Below, one piece after another: positions 8,390-18,108 of a stretch of DNA of 64,000 nt. Numbering within the stretch: the stretch's first letter is position 1; every line of letters begins with the position of its first letter. The notes under the pieces are model-generated. The model saw nothing but the letters and a program-made list of their open reading frames with translations. It was not told the origin of the DNA and did no database searches. Position numbers and translations under genes: made by a program. The stretch comes from JBBQYA01 sp031412335 (lineage in GTDB: Bacteria > Bacteroidota > Bacteroidia > Sphingobacteriales > Sphingobacteriaceae): contig JANOCT010000020.1 of NCBI GenBank assembly GCA_031412335.1, positions 15,559-79,558 on the forward strand, given 5' to 3'.

Positions 8390-11300
8390 TCAATTAGCAG
8401 GAATATAAATTTCAAAAGTTGCCCCTTTGTTTAGTTCACCTTTTGCGGTAATGATGCCGTTGTGATTTTCTACAATTTTTTTCACAATAGAAAGTCCGAT
8501 ACCTGTGCCGTTGTATTCATTTTTACCATGCAAGCGCTGAAATACTTCAAATATTCTTTCGCTGTATTGTTGATCAAACCCAATTCCGTTATCTGAAACC
8601 GTGATGTGGCAATATTTATTTTGAGGAATAAGTTTTTCGTTGTTGAATTTTATGCCTTTTGCCATCTCGCTTTTGATTTGTATTAGCGGTGGATGGTTTG
8701 GGTTAGCAAATTTTAAGGAGTTACCAATCAGGTTGTGCAAGAGTTGCCGAAACTGAAAAGGAATTACATTTACTTCACATAATTGGTTTGCTTCAATAAT
8801 TGCATGTTTTTCCTGCAATTCTTCTTTTAACTCATCTTTAACTTCGGCAACAATATCATTTAGATCAGTGGTTTCAACCTTCCGTTCAGTTGTGTTTGTT
8901 TTAGAGTAGGCCAATAAATCCTGAATAAGTGTTTGCATTCTGTTAGCTGAAGCTTGCATTCGATGAAACATATCTTTGCCATAGTCTGATAGATTATTTT
9001 CTTCCATATCTGAAATGCGAGATGCAAAAGTTTGAATTTTACGCAGAGGTTCCTGCAAATCATGGCTCGAAATATAAGCGAATGATTCAAGCTCTTTGTT
9101 CATCTTTTGGAGTTGGTTATTACTTGCTTCTAACTCCTTTGTACGTTCGCTTACTTGCAATTCTAACTCTTTGGTGAATGTTTTTTGCTCCTGAATGTCG
9201 GTGCTTGTACCCACCCACATTTGAATTTTACCATTTGCATCCTTTTGCGGAATGGCACGGCTAAGTTGCCAGCGATATTCTCCATCGTGTCTGCGAAAGC
9301 GGTGTTCCAATAAAAAATCTTTTCCTTTTGAAACAGCATTTTCCCATTGTTTAATGTTTTCTTTCCTGTCATCAGGATGTACTATTTGTAGCCATCCGTC
9401 TTGATTAATCTGCTCCAAAGTCAAACCTGAATAATCAAAAACGGATTGGTTAAAATAATTCAAATTGCCTTCTGTATCTGATGTCCAAATATGTTGTGGC
9501 ATTGAATCTGCCAGCAAGCGAAATTTTGCTTCACTTGCTTTGATTGTATCTTCATTTCTTTTTTGCTCAGTAATATCCCTAAACAGCCAGCTACAAGCAT
9601 AATAACTTCCATCCGAACCAGAAACATGGTAACCGTATCTTTTGATTATTTTTCCGTCCTTAAATTCGAGTTCATCAATACTAATCTCTTTGGGATTTTC
9701 GTACATCCAAATTACCCTTTCCATAAACTGCTTTGGTTTCACCAATTGCGTCACAGCAAATGCAAGTGCAGCTTCATCATCTTTATCATCCAAAATTTCC
9801 TGAGGTATGTTCCATATTTCTAAAAAACGGTGATTATAAGAAAGGATTTTTCCTTTTGTATCGACCAACAAAATTCCATCAAGGCTGGATTCGATGTGTG
9901 CTTCCAGTAATGCTTTACGGTATTCAAGTTGAGATAATATCAATCTTTGTTCGTTGATGTTTATCCCTGTCCCTATAAACCCTGTAAATTCACCTGCTTC
10001 CAAACGGGGAACTGCTTTAATATAAAACCATTCGTAATCTTGTGTTGCTGCATTGAACACACGGAAATCAAATGAAAAAGATTGCTGTAGGGCAGCTGCT
10101 TCGGCAAAAGATTGATACACCATGCCAATATCTTCTGGGTGAACTTTTTGCTCCCACACATTCCCTGTAAATTCTGAATAATGTGCAATCCCTATAAATT
10201 TAAGCACTTCCGGATTGGCATATAAAACATTCACTTCTTTATCAGTTAGCCAAACCCACATAGGTGCCTGGTCTGCCAAAACCCTGAATTGTTCTTCTGC
10301 TTTTTTTTGTTCATCAATATCTGTGTTGGTTCCTATCCATCGAATAATTTTTCCTTCTTCATTTGTTACAGGATAGCCGCGAGTAAGAAACCACCTGTAC
10401 TCACCATCATGCCGGCGAAGGGGAAAAGTAAGTTCAAATGTTTCACTGATATGCCATATTTTTTTTGATATTTCCATTACCCGGTCGATATGGTCTGGGT
10501 GATGCACTTTTTGCCAGCCCCATCCCTGCATCTCTTCCAAGGTAAGTCCAGTATATTCTAACCATCTTTTGTTATACCAATATATCCATCCTTCACCATC
10601 TGCAAGCCATGCAAGGTTTTCCATATTATCAGCTAGAGTGCTGAATTGCTCTTCGCTTTCTTTTATCTTTTGAACAGCCTGTCTTCTTTCTGTAATATCA
10701 GTGAATAAAATGGTAAACATTTCCTTTCCGGCTGGAGAAGCTTTGATCTCAAACCATCGGTTAGTGAATTCAAAAAATTTCTCAAACCTTACTGGGGATT
10801 GATTATCTACTACGGAAGCATAAGTTTCAATCCACCATTTATCAATTGTAGGAAAAGCCTGGAGTACTGTTTTGCTAAGCACCAATTCTACATTTATTCC
10901 AGTTTGCTTTTCATAAGTGGCATTTACCTCGTGTACATAGTAGTCAATTCCTTTCCCTTCATTATCGCGAATAACTTCGCCAAGAAGAAACCCTTGGTCA
11001 ATTGAATTAAATAAGTTTCGGTATTTTTCTTCTGATTTTATAAGGGCTTTTTCTGACTTTTTACGCTCATCTATATCCAATCCTACACCCATCATTCCTA
11101 TAAATTGACCATTTACTGAAAAGCGAGGGGTTGCCTTCCACAAGATGGTACGAAATATACCATCAGTTCCTTTTTGACGATTTTCAAATGAACAGGATTC
11201 CCGTTTATTAAAACCATCCATGTAAATTTTAGTACCTGGCTCAATATCGTCAATATGAGTTATCTCGGCCCATGCCCTTCCCTTGGAATGATTAGTTGAT

Positions 11301-11926
11301 ATTCCAGTATAATCTCGCCAAGTTTTATTCAAATATTCTACTTCGGCATTTTCACCAGCCAAAAATATAAATACTGGTGCATCATCAGCAATAGCACGAA
11401 ATCGTGACTCACTTTCCTTTAAAGCTTCTTCTGTTTTCTTTTTATTACTCGTTTCGGTAACTGTAACCAAAACTCCTCCTACTTCACCATTATCTTTTCT
11501 TATCGGACTATATGCAAAATTGAAATAACATTCTTCCACATAGCCATTTCTGATTAATGGTAACATAAAATCAGGATAGCCAACTGCGTTTCCTTTCATT
11601 ACATTATCAAACATGCATCCTATAATGGAGTCCCATATTTCTGAAAATGTTTCCCTTGTGCTGATACCTAATGCCTGTGGATGTTTGGTAGCTCCAAGGA
11701 TTGGACGATATCCATCATTGTAAAGCTGGATATATTCGTTGCCCCATGCGATATACATACCAAAGGGGTTATCAAGCATTACCGCAACCATCGTTTGAAG
11801 GCTTTTAGGCCAGTCTGCCGGGTCACCTAAAGATGTTTTACTCCAATCTTTAGCTCTTATCAATTCGCCCATTTCTCCTCCTCCATTAAGGAAATAATAT
11901 TCAGAATTTTTACTACTCATATGCAT
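8390..11926 (-). CDS. Multi-PAS sensor histidine kinase (seven PAS-type domains)
   Basis: This 1178-residue cytoplasmic kinase has no membrane span. An atypical first sensor unit (about 20-160, GMYIAWGNEYIQLYNDGYRP) is followed by six PAS/PAC repeats starting near 168, 295, 422, 545, 672 and 795, each opening with a variant of SEERFRxLAD and ending with a PAC segment such as GTNTDIDEQKKAEE. A short coiled coil (TKELEASNNQLQKMNKEL) leads to the HisKA H-box SSHDLQEPLRK, phospho-acceptor His955. The HATPase domain carries NLIGNSLKFA, SDNGIGFD and GTGIGLSIV. There is no receiver of its own. The single-domain regulator at 11930-12376 lies 3 bp upstream on the same strand and is its likely partner. 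Tandem PAS units suggest sensing of redox, light or small ligands, but no cofactor-binding cysteine or histidine could be assigned with confidence. Confidence 0.93.
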   Translation of the reverse strand: MHMSSKNSEYYFLNGGGEMGELIRAKDWSKTSLGDPADWPKSLQTMVAVMLDNPFGMYIAWGNEYIQLYNDGYRPILGATKHPQALGISTRETFSEIWDSIIGCMFDNVMKGNAVGYPDFMLPLIRNGYVEECYFNFAYSPIRKDNGEVGGVLVTVTETSNKKKTEEALKESESRFRAIADDAPVFIFLAGENAEVEYLNKTWRDYTGISTNHSKGRAWAEITHIDDIEPGTKIYMDGFNKRESCSFENRQKGTDGIFRTILWKATPRFSVNGQFIGMMGVGLDIDERKKSEKALIKSEEKYRNLFNSIDQGFLLGEVIRDNEGKGIDYYVHEVNATYEKQTGINVELVLSKTVLQAFPTIDKWWIETYASVVDNQSPVRFEKFFEFTNRWFEIKASPAGKEMFTILFTDITERRQAVQKIKESEEQFSTLADNMENLAWLADGEGWIYWYNKRWLEYTGLTLEEMQGWGWQKVHHPDHIDRVMEISKKIWHISETFELTFPLRRHDGEYRWFLTRGYPVTNEEGKIIRWIGTNTDIDEQKKAEEQFRVLADQAPMWVWLTDKEVNVLYANPEVLKFIGIAHYSEFTGNVWEQKVHPEDIGMVYQSFAEAAALQQSFSFDFRVFNAATQDYEWFYIKAVPRLEAGEFTGFIGTGININEQRLILSQLEYRKALLEAHIESSLDGILLVDTKGKILSYNHRFLEIWNIPQEILDDKDDEAALAFAVTQLVKPKQFMERVIWMYENPKEISIDELEFKDGKIIKRYGYHVSGSDGSYYACSWLFRDITEQKRNEDTIKASEAKFRLLADSMPQHIWTSDTEGNLNYFNQSVFDYSGLTLEQINQDGWLQIVHPDDRKENIKQWENAVSKGKDFLLEHRFRRHDGEYRWQLSRAIPQKDANGKIQMWVGTSTDIQEQKTFTKELELQVSERTKELEASNNQLQKMNKELESFAYISSHDLQEPLRKIQTFASRISDMEENNLSDYGKDMFHRMQASANRMQTLIQDLLAYSKTNTTERKVETTDLNDIVAEVKDELKEELQEKHAIIEANQLCEVNVIPFQFRQLLHNLIGNSLKFANPNHPPLIQIKSEMAKGIKFNNEKLIPQNKYCHITVSDNGIGFDQQYSERIFEVFQRLHGKNEYNGTGIGLSIVKKIVENHNGIITAKGELNKGATFEIYIPAN

Positions 11927-11929
11927 TAC

Positions 11930-12376
11930 TTACGGTTGAATTATAAATTTATCTCTGGATGGTAGTGTTAACTTGCTTTGCGATGTGAGTGTAACGGCTT
12001 CAAAAATTACTTTTTTTAACTTTTCAAATTCGCTAGGTTTACGAATATAATAATACGCTCCTTTTTCATAAAGCATATTCACAACATCTATATCAAGTGA
12101 GGTTGAGAATATAATAACCCTCAGATTTATTAATTTTTCCATTGCTTTAATTTCTTCCAAACATTCAATGCCAGATTTCTTAGGCATGTTCAGATCAAGG
12201 AAAAGAGCATCATATAGCAGATTTTCTTGTGATGAAAGCAGTTCTATGAGTTCCACTCCATCATTTACGGTGGTTAGATTTGCAGAAATAGGTAATTCTT
12301 CTAATGCCTCTTTAAAGAAAAAACGATCATCTATATCATCATCGGCCAGTAAGAGATTGAGAGATTTGTTAGTCAT
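11930..12376 (-). CDS. Single-domain response regulator (Rcp1-like)
   Basis: The 148-residue protein is a receiver domain alone: acidic pocket DDD at 12-14, phospho-acceptor Asp61 in FLDLNMP, switch residues STS near 91-93 and the conserved lysine K113 in IRKP. The 30 residues after the fold are short and hold no DNA-binding domain, so it probably acts by protein contact, as in phytochrome-associated Rcp1 regulators. It ends 3 bp before the multi-PAS kinase start and is transcribed first, which makes an operon and a cognate pair very likely. The upstream region holds the TTGAGTAC/GTACTCAA repeat cluster (12510-12602), a possible control site. Confidence 0.92.
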   Translation of the reverse strand: MTNKSLNLLLADDDIDDRFFFKEALEELPISANLTTVNDGVELIELLSSQENLLYDALFLDLNMPKKSGIECLEEIKAMEKLINLRVIIFSTSLDIDVVNMLYEKGAYYYIRKPSEFEKLKKVIFEAVTLTSQSKLTLPSRDKFIIQP

Positions 12377-12509
12377 TTTACAAAAGTAGATTTAATATAA
12401 AAGAGTAGAATTTTTTGCGACTTGTCAAAAAAAATGTGAAATATTTTGCGCAAAAGATTAATTGACTATTCTTCTCTTTACCATTGATATAATGATAAAA
12501 GTTTATTGT

Positions 12510-12602
12510 GTACTCAAAATAAAAAAATAATAATAATTTGAGTACATAAGTGTACTCAAATTTTTTGTACTCAATTTTTTTGAGTACAACTTTTTTGAGT
12601 AC
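12510..12602. repeat. Cluster of six GTACTCAA / TTGAGTAC elements
   Basis: Six copies of an 8-bp word occur in 93 bp: GTACTCAA at 12510, 12552 and 12567, and its reverse complement TTGAGTAC at 12538, 12580 and 12595. They form two perfect hairpins: 12538-12559 (loop ATAAGT) and 12567-12587 (T-only loop). Surroundings are T-rich. The cluster sits in the 443-bp gap upstream of the receiver/kinase operon, about 130 bp from its start, and far less close to any other gene start. It may be an operator array or a slippage-derived repeat. Confidence 0.75.
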
Positions 12603-12819
12603 AAAATATTTGTTGTTTTGAAAGCATGATTAAATATTTCTCGAATTCTAAAAACAAGATACTCGATTTTAAAATTTTATCTCTTGGAGTTATTGGATCA
12701 AAAGTGGTTGAAATATGGCTCAAAAGATTTTAGCTGATTGAAAAACAATTTGGTTTTAATATTGCTTCGGGTAAATTAAATGAAGGCGCTAGGTTTATTA
12801 TTTAAATTCCGAATTATTA

Positions 12820-13449
12820 TTAATTATTTGCAATACCATTTAGCAGCAGTTTCCATTGATTTTTTGATAAACCAAGCATAGAACCAATACTTATCATAGA
12901 ATTTCGAATTTTATCAAGAAAATTATTATTACTATTTATATTAGGTAGTTCATTTCTTCCATGATAAGATAAAATTATTTCTAAATTATTTCTATATAAA
13001 ATAAATGAACTTGTTGCATTACTATTAAAAAAATGCGCAACATCAGTATTACTCTTACACGGGTTTTCGCTAGCTCTAACCATAAATCCAAAAAATTGAA
13101 GTCCCTCAGATTCGTATTCTATAATTGAATCAATAATAACCCAGTCATAACCATCACCAACATTTGAGCCTGGTCCTGGAATATTAATTCTTAAATAACT
13201 ATTTTCTATAAATTGAACATCTTTTGTTTCGCATGTATTTGAATGCAAAAGAAACTCAGCACCATTTTTTTTACATATTAAATACCAATTATTAACATTT
13301 CTTAATTTATTTTTAAATTCAATGAATCGTTTTTCTGATTCTTCAGTAGATTTATATTGAATTTTCTTTACTAAATCTAATTTTTTACCTTCAACATGTT
13401 TTGGAATTAATTTTTCATAAATTTTATTCACATAGTTATTAAACTCCAT
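12820..13449 (-). CDS. Hypothetical protein, 209 aa
   Basis: The frame runs from ATG 13449 to 12820 and encodes a very AT-rich, asparagine- and isoleucine-rich cytoplasmic protein without signal peptide or membrane spans. A central segment (about 60-160) has alternating hydrophobic strands (WYLICKKNGAEFLLH, YDWVIIDSIIEYESEGLQFFGFMVR) that suggest an alpha/beta sandwich; the last 25 residues (MLGLSKNQWKLLLNGIANN) look like a helix. I do not recognise a family. It lies 81 bp downstream of the manganese catalase gene on the same strand, but a strong terminator hairpin at 13487-13523 separates them, so it is probably transcribed separately. The extreme AT content may mark recent transfer. Confidence 0.65.
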   Translation of the reverse strand: MEFNNYVNKIYEKLIPKHVEGKKLDLVKKIQYKSTEESEKRFIEFKNKLRNVNNWYLICKKNGAEFLLHSNTCETKDVQFIENSYLRINIPGPGSNVGDGYDWVIIDSIIEYESEGLQFFGFMVRASENPCKSNTDVAHFFNSNATSSFILYRNNLEIILSYHGRNELPNINSNNNFLDKIRNSMISIGSMLGLSKNQWKLLLNGIANN

Positions 13450-13486
13450 TTATATTTTATGTTAAGAGTAATAATCATTTAAATAA

Positions 13487-13523
13487 AACAACTAATTAAA
13501 GTTAAAAACCTTAATTAGTTGTT
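13487..13523 (-). terminator. Terminator after the Mn-catalase gene
   Basis: A perfect 13-bp inverted repeat, AACAACTAATTAA (13487-13499) with TTAATTAGTTGTT (13511-13523), loop 11 nt. Read on the minus strand it follows the catalase stop at 13531 by 8 nt and is followed by TTTTATTT, the layout of an intrinsic terminator. Confidence 0.7.
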
Positions 13524-13530
13524 CTATAAT

Positions 13531-14460
13531 TTATTTCGTTTTACCTTTTTTTACAATTTTCTCTTTTACAGAAATTAAAGCATCGGCAAGCTCTTGAAGT
13601 TCAGGATCAAGACCTGGAGAAAATTCTTCTGGTCTTTCTGGAGCTGAAGGTATTGGGTAAGACTCTCGAGGCTCAGCAAGGGTAGTTAATACGGTACCAT
13701 CATTTGCAGGCGCCGATCCACTAAAAATTTTATCCATTTGCGATCCATCTAATCTAAAATGATATTGTTCGCGATTAATACCTGCATCTATTAATTTTTT
13801 CACTTCCGGATATTGAGATGAATCAAATTTTGGAATTGGTAATAATTTCTTCCAATCTACACCTAATGTTTCAAGTGCTTTTGCAAAAGCCATTTCATGA
13901 GCTTCATCTCTTGCGATTAAAAAGGCAACAGTTGCTCTTAGGGTTTTATTCGTAGACATTTGATAAATTCTACACTTCTGTAAACGCCCTGTTGATTCCA
14001 AAACCAAATTATCTAACAAATCAAGTGTTAAATTTCCGTTACAATGTACATAGCTCCCACTCCATGGATTTCCTGCTGCATCAACTGGCAAAGCACCTTG
14101 GGCACCTACAATAAAATGATGTGGATTTTTTTGCTCTTTTGCCATATCCATTGGTGCTGTGCCACCTTTTCCAGGAACATCATATTTTTTTCCTTGATAT
14201 CTTGGTGAACCATCTAGTAATGTAGATATGGTTTTCGAAATCAGTTCTACATGGCTGATTTCTTCAAGACCAATACCTTGAATTAAATCAAGATATTGCA
14301 TACCCTCTCCCCGAAAATTGAAACTTTGAAAAAGATACTGCATCATGGTGCGCATTTCTCCAAATTGACCTCCAAGTCCTTCTTGGAGAGCATTTGCTGC
14401 TGATGGATCTGGCTCATCGGCAACGATAGGATTAATTAAATTCTGTACGTGATAAAACAT
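13531..14460 (-). CDS. Manganese (non-haem) catalase
   Basis: The 309-residue protein starts MFYHVQNLINPI and matches the manganese catalase family in length and in dimanganese ligands. Aligning by spacing to the Lactobacillus plantarum enzyme (Glu35, Glu66, His69, Glu148, His181), this protein has Glu35, Glu67, His70 (in EEISHVE), Glu155 and His188 (RDEAHE), so every ligand is present. It should disproportionate hydrogen peroxide in the cytoplasm using a Mn2 centre. The C-terminus (from about 255) is a proline/glutamate-rich tail ending in lysines. A terminator follows the stop, and 150 bp of AT-rich DNA separates it from the DUF1501 gene, so it is probably monocistronic. No OxyR-type site was recognised. 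Confidence 0.93.
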   Translation of the reverse strand: MFYHVQNLINPIVADEPDPSAANALQEGLGGQFGEMRTMMQYLFQSFNFRGEGMQYLDLIQGIGLEEISHVELISKTISTLLDGSPRYQGKKYDVPGKGGTAPMDMAKEQKNPHHFIVGAQGALPVDAAGNPWSGSYVHCNGNLTLDLLDNLVLESTGRLQKCRIYQMSTNKTLRATVAFLIARDEAHEMAFAKALETLGVDWKKLLPIPKFDSSQYPEVKKLIDAGINREQYHFRLDGSQMDKIFSGSAPANDGTVLTTLAEPRESYPIPSAPERPEEFSPGLDPELQELADALISVKEKIVKKGKTK

Positions 14461-14610
14461 AATTTGAGATTTTACACTAATTATTTATTTAATTAGTATT
14501 AACTATTTCTCAAAGTATATGCCATCAGAAGGTCAACGATTAAGTCAATTTTAGATATAATAAATTCTATATCCAGACACCATTACTGTTTAATAAAATA
14601 AAATTATATT

Positions 14611-16200
14611 CTATTTTACCATCATTGTTTTCACATCTTGATTTTTGCCATTCTGTAATCGGTAATAATAAGTTCCGCCAGCTAAATTGGATGGTCTATA
14701 ATTTATTTCATGTTCGCCTTTGCTGTAGCTTGCTTCTATTATGGTTTCAATTAATCTGCCTTGATTATCAAATAATTGAATTCTTGTTAAGCCACCTTCT
14801 GTTTCAAATTTGATTACAGTAGATTCAGTTACTGGATTTGGATAATTTTGTTTCAACCATGATTTTTTCTCAGATTCAAAATTATTCTGAACTCCTACAA
14901 TTCCGTTGTTAATAATTGGTAAAACTGGAAATTCGGCAGGTGAGCCAATTAAAATATTTTCCACCGTTGCTTGCGGTAAGCCAAACCAATCTTGCAATAA
15001 ACTCGCATAAATTTGTCTAAAATCATATTGCATTGCGATGTTATCATTGCTATCTGGATTGGAAGGGATAATAGGGTTTGAACCTAAAATTCCTGGCAAA
15101 ACTCGTTTTCCGAAAACTATTAATGGCGCAGCAGCTCCGTGATCGGTTCCAAAACTTGCATTCGATTTTATTCTTCGACCAAATTCCGAAAACGTCATTC
15201 CCACTACTCGTTCGTCTATGTCCAACAATTTTAAATCATCTTGGAAAGCTGAAATGGCAGACGATAAGCGACCTAATAAATCTGCATGTAAACCTGTATC
15301 TGTCCCTTGTGTTTGGTCAATTTGTGAATCGTGGGTATCAAAACCACCAATTGAAACAACATAAACGCGGGTTTTCAAGCCACCTTTTATTAATCTGGCA
15401 ACAATTTTTAGTTGCGATGCCAAGTAATTATTAGTTGGATATTGAGTGGAAAGATTTGCTCCGGCAGCGGCAGCAGCTTGAATTTGAATTACATATTTTT
15501 GAGTTTGATGAATAACCTGACGAATAAATTTCAATTCGTGCCCAGCAGGCGTATTTGGAACCACATCTGTAGCTCCTGATAATAATTGATAAAATGAATC
15601 GGCGCTTGTAATTGCCATACCCATAGTAGATAATGGACCTTGTAAAGATTGGGAAAGCACCGAACCAATTTGGATTGCTAAAGGATCTGGATTAGTTGGA
15701 TTGGGATAATTATCCGGAAAACCAGGATATTCTTCATTTAAATAACGACCTAACCAACCGGTCGGCACTACCTGATCGGAATCTGAAGCAGAATTCCAAA
15801 TATCGCTAGCACGGAAATGGCTAAAATTTGGATTTGGATAACCAACACTTTGAACCACTTTCACTACTCCTTCTTGATACATAGCATGAATGCCTGCCAT
15901 AGATGGGTGAAACCCAGTTTCGTTTGTCATTTTCAGCACTTTTGTATCCTGAATAATAATATTTGCACGTGCTGGAGCTAAGGTAGCATACTGATCTAAT
16001 GGGATAATGGTATTTAATCCATCATTTCCACCATTCATTTCTATAATGACCAAAACTCGATCTGTTTGAATCGACGAACCTAACATGGCATCCAATAAAG
16101 GTGAATCGGCTAAGGCTTTTACAGAAATACCACCAACCATAACTGGCACTGCTGCTGCAGGAACTGCATATTGTAAAAATTCTCTTCTTTTCATATTCAA
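14611..16200 (-). CDS. DUF1501 family secreted protein with type IX sorting domain
   Basis: The N-terminus carries a Tat-like signal (KRREFLQYAVPAAAVPV), as usual for DUF1501 proteins, which are sulfatase/alkaline-phosphatase-fold proteins. The core includes VIIEMNGGNDGLNTI near residue 50, GFHPSMAGIHAMYQEG, and IGGFDTHDSQ with EFGRR, all characteristic of the family. The last 75 residues are a type IX secretion domain (KQNYPNPVTESTVIKFE to the terminal MMVK), so the protein is predicted to reach the cell surface. It is the second gene of a pair with the DUF1800 gene upstream (10-bp gap), an association found widely in Bacteroidetes and Planctomycetes. The biochemical function of the pair is unknown. 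Confidence 0.88.
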   Translation of the reverse strand: MNMKRREFLQYAVPAAAVPVMVGGISVKALADSPLLDAMLGSSIQTDRVLVIIEMNGGNDGLNTIIPLDQYATLAPARANIIIQDTKVLKMTNETGFHPSMAGIHAMYQEGVVKVVQSVGYPNPNFSHFRASDIWNSASDSDQVVPTGWLGRYLNEEYPGFPDNYPNPTNPDPLAIQIGSVLSQSLQGPLSTMGMAITSADSFYQLLSGATDVVPNTPAGHELKFIRQVIHQTQKYVIQIQAAAAAGANLSTQYPTNNYLASQLKIVARLIKGGLKTRVYVVSIGGFDTHDSQIDQTQGTDTGLHADLLGRLSSAISAFQDDLKLLDIDERVVGMTFSEFGRRIKSNASFGTDHGAAAPLIVFGKRVLPGILGSNPIIPSNPDSNDNIAMQYDFRQIYASLLQDWFGLPQATVENILIGSPAEFPVLPIINNGIVGVQNNFESEKKSWLKQNYPNPVTESTVIKFETEGGLTRIQLFDNQGRLIETIIEASYSKGEHEINYRPSNLAGGTYYYRLQNGKNQDVKTMMVK

Positions 16201-16210
16201 TAAATATTAA

Positions 16211-17899
16211 TCAGGATAAATGATATTCAGCTGTGGCCATTACATATTTCATTAAGGCCTTTAGCTTAGTTATTACTGCATCTTTTTTGGTGATATTGGT
16301 AGGATCAAGAGCGTAAGTCTGCCATTCTATCGTCCATTCAAAGTCAGGTAAGCCTGGAATTAGAATATTTTTTAAAAAGTCTTTTTCAGGTTGTGTAATT
16401 GGAATTGGATATAAAATCTTTGAAACTTCGTCAACCAAAATATTAGGATCTGATGGATCAGAAACTTGAGATACAAATGCAATTAAATCTATATTTATTA
16501 ATTGATTGCCAATTGTATATCCTTGTTCTACCATCGTATCACTAAACCTCGCTCTTCTGGCCATGGTTTCAGAGTTTATCCAAAATTCATAATAAACTGG
16601 TTCCTGATAATATGCTGCCCAACCAGCAACAGAAGGTGGATCAAACAAATCTTGTTGCATGACAGACATCAATCCGTGAATATTTCTAAAAGTTTCATAT
16701 TGAACACTTAAAGGCGTAGTCGGAAGCGTGACTTGAAATTGTTTTAATAAACCAACAGTATAAGAAACTGGACTTTTAATATCACAACCAATACTTAAAA
16801 CATCATAAAAGTGCTGGCTTTGAAACAAGGCAGAAAGAACTGGCTTTAAATTATAGTTATTATTTCTTAATATAACTGCCATAGGCTCTATCATAGAGGT
16901 TTCTGTGGCAGCATCAATTACATAATAAACAAAATAGCGATAAAGCTTTCTAGCTAAAAACCTGGCAGTTTCAGCTTGATTAAAAATCATATCTATTAAT
17001 GATTTATATTCTTCTTCTGCTATCGGATTATTAATTACCTGATTGCCATACGCTGATGAAAATTGTTTTGGATTAGTATCATGTCGGCTTGCTGTAAAAT
17101 AAGAATCGATTGCAGTTCGGTTGTTTCTCCAACCGGTAAGTACTCTTGCTGCAGCTTGAACATCTTGTTCGGTATAGTTAGTGTAATTTCCAGGTCCAAG
17201 TTCAGGACCTTTTCCGATGGTGAATAATTCTTGAAGTTCACGGGCAAAATTTTCGTTTGGGCTAGTTGCAGTATTCGTATTTCCATTCTGATAATCAAGC
17301 ATGGCAGGATCTATACACATCTTTTTGGATAATTCTTTAAAATCACCAAAGGCATATTCTCTTAATAATGCGTTATTTTTGTAAGAAAATCGAGGATCTC
17401 CAACGTCTTCAGTTCGAGTTACATAATGATTATGCAAAAACAAGGTCATTTTCTCACGTAGCGACAAGTTTTCTGATACCATTAAACCTACCCACCAACT
17501 TTTCAATGAATTTGTTCTGGATCCTTCGAAATTATTATTAAATGCTGCATTTACCCAAGTTTGTCCAACGTTTATCGCTGGTTCTTCTTGCGGATTAGTG
17601 TTTAAAGGTGGAGTTGGTGCTGGCAAATCTGTTAATAATGTTGCTACAGTTGCCACCATGCCCGAGCTTATCGTTGCATTAATCTGGGCGTTGGTTGGTC
17701 CAAATGTTGCTCTTCTTAGCAAATGTGCTGCTTCAATTCTAGTCCAAGGGCCTGTATATGCTTGTAAACCTGCAGAAACCGCGCCTCGAGCTGGTAGAAC
17801 TTTATTGGCATATTCTAGACCACGAATTGATGCCTTTTTGTTTAAAGTATTTAAAGGAGAGTTGGAATTGAAATTTTGAAAAAATGTTCTTCTATTCAT
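16211..17899 (-). CDS. DUF1800 family protein
   Basis: The protein has 562 residues. It starts MNRRTFFQNF, a twin-arginine-like motif but without a clear hydrophobic core. Family hallmarks are present: HLLRRATFGPT near 60, SWWVGLMVSENLSLREKMTLFLHNHY near 140, MLDYQNGNTN followed by NENFARELQELFTIG near 215, and ARVLTGWRNNR near 255. DUF1800 proteins are nearly always beside a DUF1501 gene, as here (stop to start 10 bp). The role is unknown; association with exported complexes or polymer processing has been proposed only by context. The gene is first in the operon, and the 209-bp gap to the divergent MarR gene must hold its promoter. Confidence 0.9.
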   Translation of the reverse strand: MNRRTFFQNFNSNSPLNTLNKKASIRGLEYANKVLPARGAVSAGLQAYTGPWTRIEAAHLLRRATFGPTNAQINATISSGMVATVATLLTDLPAPTPPLNTNPQEEPAINVGQTWVNAAFNNNFEGSRTNSLKSWWVGLMVSENLSLREKMTLFLHNHYVTRTEDVGDPRFSYKNNALLREYAFGDFKELSKKMCIDPAMLDYQNGNTNTATSPNENFARELQELFTIGKGPELGPGNYTNYTEQDVQAAARVLTGWRNNRTAIDSYFTASRHDTNPKQFSSAYGNQVINNPIAEEEYKSLIDMIFNQAETARFLARKLYRYFVYYVIDAATETSMIEPMAVILRNNNYNLKPVLSALFQSQHFYDVLSIGCDIKSPVSYTVGLLKQFQVTLPTTPLSVQYETFRNIHGLMSVMQQDLFDPPSVAGWAAYYQEPVYYEFWINSETMARRARFSDTMVEQGYTIGNQLINIDLIAFVSQVSDPSDPNILVDEVSKILYPIPITQPEKDFLKNILIPGLPDFEWTIEWQTYALDPTNITKKDAVITKLKALMKYVMATAEYHLS

Positions 17900-18108
17900 G
17901 GTAATTATTTAGCTTTCAAAATTCTATGTAAATGAAACGGGGTTATTATGTATTATTTGGACCTGATTTTATAAGTGCTTTATACTGAAAATAAAAGATT
18001 GAGTTAAATAAATTTTTGGAGAATCATTTGATAAGTAATATAGTTGTTTCATGAAACTATTTTTAAAACATTATAATTGTAAAACCAGTTTGTCTAAAAT
18101 AATTATTT

